A stretch of DNA of 64,000 nucleotides from Heterodera schachtii (taxonomy: Eukaryota; Nematoda; Chromadorea; Rhabditida; Heteroderidae), in assembly GCA_023374025.1 (NCBI GenBank), contig SIJG01000010.1, positions 1,561,209 through 1,625,208 on the forward strand. The letters run 5' to 3'. Numbering within the stretch: position 1 is the first letter of the stretch; each line of letters opens with the position of its first letter. The notes under the pieces are model-generated. The model worked only from the letters and a program-made list of their open reading frames with translations, was not told where the DNA came from and did not search any database. The translations under genes were made by a program, and so were the position numbers. Shown here in pieces: positions 58,004 to 64,000 of the stretch.

Positions 58004-59028
58004 AGGGTTCGAGCCCCGTGGGCGGGGGTGGCTTTTCGCGGGGGCGGGGGATTGCGGGGGTCAGAGTCGCGGGGGCGGGGACGAGGGTGACCGAATGACT
58101 CGCCCCCGGGGACGGGGGCGGGGGTTTGCTTTTAATTAGCTCCAAAAAATTTCTCAAAAATTAATTATTTTTTTTGAATGATGTGTTTGGCTCCACATTC
58201 CTTTATTCGATATATCGCCTCGATTTAATTCTTTTTGGTATAATTGCACAGATTTTGTCTAAAAATGACCAAATTTAGGGATTATAAATATGCCAAAAAT
58301 AGTCAAATTTTATGGGTATTTTTGTCTATTAATCCAGGGTTGCAAAATTGCTTCAAATATTTTTACAATTTATTCGTTCTTTTGGGGAGAAAATAAGCAA
58401 ATCGTAAAATTCAGTGCATTCGGGATCACTAAATCAGATTTAGCGGCACATTTTTCCAAAAAACTTGGTGAATGCGCGATGAGAGAGGTCCGGCGGTGCC
58501 GGTAGGCGCCGCCGGGAAAATTTTTCTTTAAAGATATGTGAATTTTGCTAGAAATTAGCCAAATTTTTCAGAACTTTTCCTCTTTTAGTTGAAAATAATG
58601 CATTACCACAAATTAGAACATTTCTTAGAAATAAGAACATAAAGAAAAACCCTGTATTAATTGAAAAAAAAAATAAACTCAAAAGAAAACGTCAGCCGGT
58701 GTCGAACTCATAACAAAAAGGACTGTTAATGTTGAAGCACTAACCACTAAACCACAAATTTATTTGAAAATAAAAATAAAACTCACTTTATTTCACAAAA
58801 TTTGTCAAAAGGACAAAAAAAATTCAAAATTTATAAATTTTTTGCCTTTTATCCACGAATATGTCATTCTCAGGGGTGTATTTTTCACCCCCGCGCCCCC
58901 GCGGGGGTGAAGGTCGCGGGGGCGGGGGATGCGGGGGTCTGAATCACGGGGACGGGGACGGGGGTGAGCCCCAAAAACCTGTCCCGTCCCCGGGGACGGG
59001 GGCGGGGACGGGGGCGGGGCTCGAACCC
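58004..59028. mobile_element. G-rich hAT-like element, 'GGGGACGGGGGC' iterons
   Basis: TAGGGTTCGAGCCCCG and its inverse CGGGGCTCGAACCCTA are the ends. Next to each lie arrays of GGGGGCGGGG/GGGGACGGGGGC, running in the same G-rich sense on this strand, a potential quadruplex-forming pattern. The interior has one GC hairpin (58489-58516) like those in the element at 25558. The 8-bp flanks do not match. Confidence 0.7.
58690..58768 (-). pseudogene. tRNA-like remnant
   Basis: On the minus strand GTGGTTTAGTGGTTAGTGCTT resembles an A-box region and, about 35 nt later, GAGTTCGACACC resembles a B box. No proper acceptor or anticodon stem can be drawn. Likely a tRNA-derived fragment carried inside the element at 58004-59028. 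Confidence 0.4.
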
Positions 59029-59063
59029 TAGTAAAAACTATTGAACCAAATTGCGTAATTAAT

Positions 59064-59955
59064 TCAAACTTTGGTGTTATTATTTATTTTGCGCGATTTT
59101 TTTTCTGAACCTGATTTGCCGGTCAGCCACGTGTACGCCTGTCTGAGCGGTGTCCGCTCAAATTGCCAATAGCGCGGCGGCGGCCCATCGGTTGGGTATT
59201 CGGTCAACTCGCAGGGGCCTAAAAATATGGGAAAAAATATACAAAACGATATTAAAATGGGATAAATTTTACGCAAATTTTCAAAAAAAAATTTGACCGC
59301 CGGCACAAAAAATTGGACGTAAATTCCCCCCAAAAATGTTTAATGAAAAACAGAATTCCCCGTAATTTTGTCCATTCAAAAAAAGCAAACATACCGTAAA
59401 ACACGTGTGTGAAGACGATGGTGGCCAGGCAGGGGATGAAGCCGATGCCAACAACGTAGAAGTGCCTAAACAAACAGTGGCATGTGATTGGTGGGAAAAA
59501 GAGGGGAGGGTGGGGATTGGATTGCGTAAATGTCATGGATTCAATGGGTACACGGAAGGATTCAGGGTAAAAAAGGAGTCCAAAAAATGGAGACGGGAAC
59601 AATGTTTCTGGGGGGCGATTTTCGTGGTCATCATTGATTAATGATCACACGGATACGCCAAAGTACGAAATCGAAGCAAGTTCGAACCCCAAAGTCTAAA
59701 AATACTTAGAGTATGGGATTTTTCGGATGACATTGGGCGGTATTCACAATTTCTGACACTTTTTCGGGGCCTCGGAGTTCAAACGATTGGCGGAAACCAA
59801 AAAAAAAAAAAAAATCAAAACTCATCAAAAAAAACCTACCAATTGTCCTTGGCCCGGTTCCATGTCATTTGGCCTTGGCGCCGACGGAACACATGGCCAT
59901 GCCCATGCCGAATGGTGGTGATTATTGTGGCCGTAAATTTGCTCAAAACTGCCAT
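59064..59955 (-). CDS. NDUFB5: NADH dehydrogenase 1 beta subcomplex subunit 5-like (NDUFB5), about 113 aa
   Basis: Exons 59840-59955 (ATG; MAVLSKFTATIITTIRHGHG, HVFRRRQGQMTWNRAKDN), 59395-59465 (WHFYVVGIGFIPCLATIVFT, HVFYG: membrane span) and 59064-59218 (PCELTEYPTDGPPPRYWQFE, RTPLRQAYTWLTG, TGA). Sum 342 nt, phases 2 and 1. The order basic N-terminus, KDN-HF start of the single span, then a matrix/intermembrane tail with a YWQFERTPLRQ motif fits NDUFB5, an accessory subunit of mitochondrial complex I. It is shorter than the vertebrate protein. The only clear housekeeping gene in the window. Confidence 0.7.
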
Positions 59956-60186
59956 TTCAAAAGAAATTTATTTTTAAGGCCTGGAAGAGAAAAAAAAACA
60001 ACAATTTTGTTTATTAAGTGAATGAATGGCACTTTATCAAATATGGCACCACTAAAATTTTTTTTAATAAAAACCAAAGGGGGGGGGGGAGAGAGACTTT
60101 TTTGGTTTTACACAAAATTGAAAATTTATTTTTCAACATTGGAAGAGCTTAATTGCTGGAAAAATTATATTTGAATGAAAATGAAT

Positions 60187-60595
60187 TCGGCGCTAATGAT
60201 CACGAATATGGCATTCTTTTTGGGGAACCGGTCACTTCGGCGCGGCCACCTCGGCGCGGGGTTTTTTCGGCGCGAGCTTTTTCGGCGCGGCCACTTCGGC
60301 GCGCCCACTTCGGCGCCCTATATAAAATGACTTTTTCGGCGCCGAAAAAATTTTTAAAAAAATTTAAAGTTTCTGGAGCAAGCCCTATCAAAAGCAAAAA
60401 ATTTCCTGCTGTGAACTACATACAGACTAATTTTGAGAAAAAGTTAAAAAAAGAATTTTTGCATAGTTGTGTATCATCGAATAACTGGTCAGTTTGGAAC
60501 TTTTAAGTCAAATCAAATATAAAATATTCGAAATTTGAGTCCGGGGTTCTGAATTAGGCTGGTCAGATTGTGATCAGCACCCTCGAAAACCCAGC
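60187..60595. mobile_element. MITE-1 copy split by 'CTTCGGCGCG' iteron end
   Basis: One MITE-1 arm (GATCACGAATATGGCATTC) lies at about 60197 and the other (GTCCGGGGTTCTGAATT... GTGATCAGCACCCTCGAAAACCC) at 60540-60590. Between them starts CGGTCACTTCGGCGCGGCC followed by six CTTCGGCGCG-type units. No second end of that iteron block is seen. Confidence 0.55.
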
Positions 60596-60670
60596 GATTG
60601 GTGATTTTGAACCAAAACTTAAAAGTAATTTGGGACCAAAATTTTGCACTATTGCTCATCATTGCATTAG

Positions 60671-62176
60671 GGCGCTATGTAATTTCGACACTGGGTAAAT
60701 TCGACACTGAGTATTTTCGACACTAAGTAATTTCGACACTACATTTTCGACACAGGGAAATTTCGACACTGAACTATTTCAAAAACTTTCACTGTTTTCC
60801 TGCATTTTCGACACTGGACCATTTCGACATTGAGTAAATTCGACACTTTTGAAAAAATTAGAAAATAATATGAATTTTTTAAAATGTTAGTTGTATTTAT
60901 GATAAATTTTCCTATTTCATTTTCTAATTCGTAATCTTTAAAAGGGTAGATGGTATAACTATGGGTCAAACCCAGTGTCAGTGTTAGACAAAATGATTCA
61001 TAATGCCCAGGGCTGCCAAAGTATGGAAATGCATATTTTTTTCCTGGCTTCTCCATGCTCTAAATAGTACTAAAAACACTTTCTTTTTTGTGTTTGCGTA
61101 TAAAAATCGGCACTTTTATTTGCATATTTTTGCATATTTCGAGATTTTTGTGCATATTTGCATATTTTGGGTTTTTTCTGCATATTTCGTGCATATTTTG
61201 CCATTTTTTGTGCATATTTTCCGGGTTTTTTGCATTTTTTGCCATTTTTTCGTCAAATATTTTCCGATTTGAATATCCCTTAAAAAATTTTTGGCAGACA
61301 ATAGGATGAACTTTAGTGCCGAAAATCTTGAGAAATTATTGATTCCAATTGCAAAAAAAAAAAAACGATAAAATTTATGAGGAAAATTTTTTTTTATTGA
61401 ATTTTGCACCCCTAATTTTCAAGTTTTTTTGTGCATATTTGGTGCATATTTTGCGATTTTTGTGCATATTTGGTGCATATTTCACTACTTTATTTGCATA
61501 TTTATGCGCATATTTTGCCTACTTTTCGTGCATATTTTTGGCAGCCCTGATAATGCCAAATAGTGATATTTTGGGGCGCTAATTCAAAATATACTATCAG
61601 TGATCACTGCCTTTTTTGCATTGGTTATTTTGATCATCAATTACTCGCAGCATCTCCAACCAATCAAACAAAATTTTTAGAAAAGAAGCGAGTTAAAGAA
61701 TTTGACAATCAAAAAAATTGTGAGAATTTCAATCTATTTTGTAGCTACATTACGTCCTCATCAGTCGTTTAGCGAAAATGTACTATTGTTTGTTTTATAC
61801 AAGCCGTGCGCAACAATTTCAACCATGTTCTATAGCCAATAGGAAAAAGTGCAACATTTCCTGAATGATAATGCTTAAACCTTTTTGATTGCTTACTGAA
61901 TTATACCAAGAACTAAAAAATTTGGTATTTGGACTGTAGCTCTTCCTGGACAATACGACGGATATTTAGAATATTCTTTTACTGTAAATCCGTCATATTA
62001 TTTTCTAATTTTTTCAAAAGTGTCGAATTTACTCAATGTCGAAATGGTCCAGTGTCGAAAATGCAGGAAAACAGTGAAAGTTTTTGAAATAGTTCAGTGT
62101 CGAAATTTCCCTGTGTCGAAAATGTAGTGTCGAAATTACTTAGTGTCGAAAATACTCAGTGTCGAAATTACCAGCC
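60671..62176. mobile_element. Iteron-ended element ('TTTCGACACTG' arrays)
   Basis: Inverted ends of about 190 bp (60680-60870 and 61985-62170) consist of ATTTCGACACTG-like units with nearly identical spacers, including CACTGTTTTCCTGCATTTTC. The ends are GGCGCTATGTAATTTCG and, inverted, GGCTGGTAATTTCG. No exact flank duplication was found. The hAT-like element at 61008-61549 is nested inside. Confidence 0.75.
61008..61549. mobile_element. Nested hAT-like element, 'TGCATATTTT' iterons
   Basis: The ends CAGGGCTGCCAAA and TTTGGCAGCCCTG are perfect, with an exact 8-bp duplication ATAATGCC (61000-61007 and 61550-61557). Many GTGCATATTTT units flank an AT-rich core. No transposase. Confidence 0.93.
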
Positions 62177-62387
62177 ACGTGCATGGCGGGTACTTTGAAA
62201 GAAAATGGCATACCGTATTTGCTCTTTTTATATGCCATGGTATATTATTTTTCAACCTACCCAGAAAGGGGTATATAATTGGAGATCCACTATACTAATT
62301 TAGTGCTGTACGTAAGTGACCAAGCAATTTGAATTTTGTATTGACACGAATGATTTAGTTGCTGAGAAAGAAAATAAAAATGAAAGA

Positions 62388-64000
62388 AAGAAGTGAGTGA
62401 GAGACAGATTGTGAATGAGAGACAAAGAGACAGACAGAGAGTGAATGAGAGAGACAGAGAAAGACAAAGAGAGAGAGAGAGAGGAATGAGACACAGAGAG
62501 AGAGAGAGAAAGACAAAGAGAGAGAGAGTGAAGAGAGAGAAAGTGAATGAGATACAGAGTGAGAGAGAGAGAAAAATAGAGAGAGGGAGAAACAGACTAT
62601 GAGGAGAAAGAAAGAGAGACACAGAGAGAGACCAAGAGAGAGAGAGACCTTGAGAGAGAGAGAGACGAAAAGAGACAGAGAGAGAAAGAAAGACAGAGAG
62701 AGAAAGACCGAGAGAGACAGAAAGAGAGAGAGAGACTGAATGAGAGAGAGAGAGATAGAAAGAGAGTACAAACTGAGAAGAGAAAGAAAGAGAGACACAG
62801 AGAGAGACAGAAAGAGAGAGAGACTAAGTAAGAGAGAGAGAGAGAGACGAAAAGAGAGAGTGAGAGAGAGAAAGACAGAGAGAGAAAAAGAAAGAGAGTG
62901 AGACCAAGAGAGAGGAGAGAAAAAGAGACAGAGAAAAGAGTGAGAAGTGAGAGACCGAGAGAGAGAACGAAGAGAAAGAGAGAGAGAGAGAGGGATATAG
63001 AGAGAGAGAGAGAGAAAGAGAGGGAAATAGAGAAAGAGACAAATAGAATGAGAGAGAGAGACCGAGAGAGAGAGAGAAACAGATTGAGAGGATAAAGAAA
63101 GTGGGACACAGAGAGAGAGAGAGACAGAAAGAGAGAAGAGACTAAGTGAGAGAGAGAGAGAGAGACGAAAAGAGAGAGTGAGAGACCGAGAGAGAGAACG
63201 AAGAGAAAGAGAGAGAGAGAGAGGGATATAGAGAGAGGAGAGAAAAAGAGACAGAGAAAAGAGTGAGAGACCGAGAGAGAGAACGAAGAGAAAGAGAGAG
63301 AGGGATATAGAGAGAGAAAGAGAGGGAAATAGAGAAAGAGACAAATAGAATGAGAGAGAGAGAGACCGAGAGAGAGAGAGAAACAGATTGAGAGGATAAA
63401 GAAAGTGGGACACAGAGAGAGAGACAGAAAGAGAGAAGAGACCAAGAGAGAGAGATACAGACTGAGAGGAGAAAGAAAGAGAGACACAGAGAGAGACAGA
63501 AAGAGAGAGACCAAGAGAGAGGAGAGAAAAAGAGACAGAGAGTAGAAAGAAAGAGAGAGACTGGGAGAGAGAGTAAGAAAATTATGAGAGAGAGACTGGG
63601 GGAGAGAGAACGAAAGAGAGAGAGAAGGGGAGATAAAGTGAAAAGCCGAGAGAAGGAGAAAAGAAAGAAAGACAAAAAATTAGAAAAGAAAAGAGAGTGA
63701 GAGAAAAAAAAGGAGACAGAGAGGAGAGAAAAAGAGAGAGAAAACAGGAGAGAGAGAGAGAGAGGTGAGAGAGAAAGAAAGAGAAAAAAGGAAAGAAGGA
63801 AAAGAGGAGCTCAGAAGTGGACAACTAATCTTTTTTCATTTTTATGGAAGCCAATTTATATTCGTTTAATTTTTTTTGAATGTAACTGAGCGGTTGAAAA
63901 AAGAGAGTAATTGAGAGGCGGAGAGAGAGAGAGAGACTAAGACAGAGAGAGAGACAAAGAAAGAGGAAGAGAGAGAGAGACAAAGAGAGAGAGAGAGACA
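62388..64000. repeat. GA-rich microsatellite (purine strand on +)
   Basis: About 1.4 kb (62388-63825) of imperfect (GA)n with GAGAGACAGAGAAAGA variants and larger duplicated blocks (for example 62990-63080 against 63222-63400) is followed by a 75-bp AT-rich gap and more (GA)n to the window end. Long Ser/Leu-rich minus-strand frames and Arg/Glu-rich plus-strand frames are by-products of this composition. Confidence 0.95.

Noticed and set aside
62355..63675. Very long open frames (300+ codons) rich in Ser/Leu on the minus strand
   Set aside because: They lie wholly in the GA-rich microsatellite. TCTC repeats encode Ser/Leu in every frame, with no domain or splice evidence.
1..64000. A single-base sequencing-error explanation for all frameshifts
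   Set aside because: Three standard and one divergent F-box gene are open over more than 1 kb each with exact phases, so errors at the rate seen in the broken copies are unlikely, though a few single lesions could still be errors.

Overview
The window looks like a piece of a plant-parasitic nematode chromosome, most likely a cyst nematode (Globodera/Heterodera). It is AT-rich, has short introns with GT..AG borders, and contains fragments of animal genes: a Cys-loop receptor, a calpain, the complex I subunit NDUFB5 and a MATH domain. It also holds many copies of a divergent multi-exon F-box family that I recall as expanded in Globodera. No bacterial genes, CRISPR arrays or rRNA were seen. All exon models here come from reading splice sites and phases by eye.

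Layout. 0-5 kb: F-box pseudogenes and remnants on both strands, plus a fold-back transposon. 5.4-6.9 kb: an intact four-membrane-span gene (minus strand). 7-12.4 kb: non-autonomous transposons, one nested inside another. 14.2-19.0 kb: 3' half of a Cys-loop ligand-gated channel gene (minus), with a 31-bp minisatellite in one intron. 19.7-35 kb: an F-box cluster, with one plus-strand copy followed by minus-strand copies. 35.8-37.7 kb: a MATH-domain fragment and the 5' half of a Cys-loop channel (minus). 38.1-39.7 kb: an intact divergent F-box gene. 40-47 kb: a fold-back element, a minisatellite, a broken F-box copy and a degenerate calpain. 47.8-57.6 kb: a second F-box cluster. 59.1-60.0 kb: NDUFB5. 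60-64 kb: nested transposons and a 1.5-kb GA-rich microsatellite.

The F-box family has a recurring five-exon plan: E1 is a lysine-rich N-terminus, E2 the F-box, E3 a WL-rich core, E4 begins AFLRATT and contains [10 protein letters not shown], and E5 is a short Pro/Gln-rich tail. Phases are conserved (2, 2, 0, 2). By my phase arithmetic three standard copies are fully open (about 405, 414 and 407 aa) and one divergent member is open (341 aa). One copy lacks only its 5' end. The rest are broken by frameshifts, deletions or transposon insertion. Copies are head-to-tail with short intergenic gaps that repeat the same block.

The most unusual signal is the transposon load. At least eight non-autonomous elements can be delimited with exact 8-bp target-site duplications. 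Many carry arrays of a short motif private to that element (an iteron) in their ends, such as GACCCAC, CAACTCCGTCT, TTCGACACT, CGGCCCCAGC, TACGGACT, AAATCAGAACAT, TGCATATTT or ATAGGTA. Several share a GC-rich internal hairpin. One of them cuts an F-box exon. In another F-box gene four or more insertions sit in the introns while every splice phase is kept.
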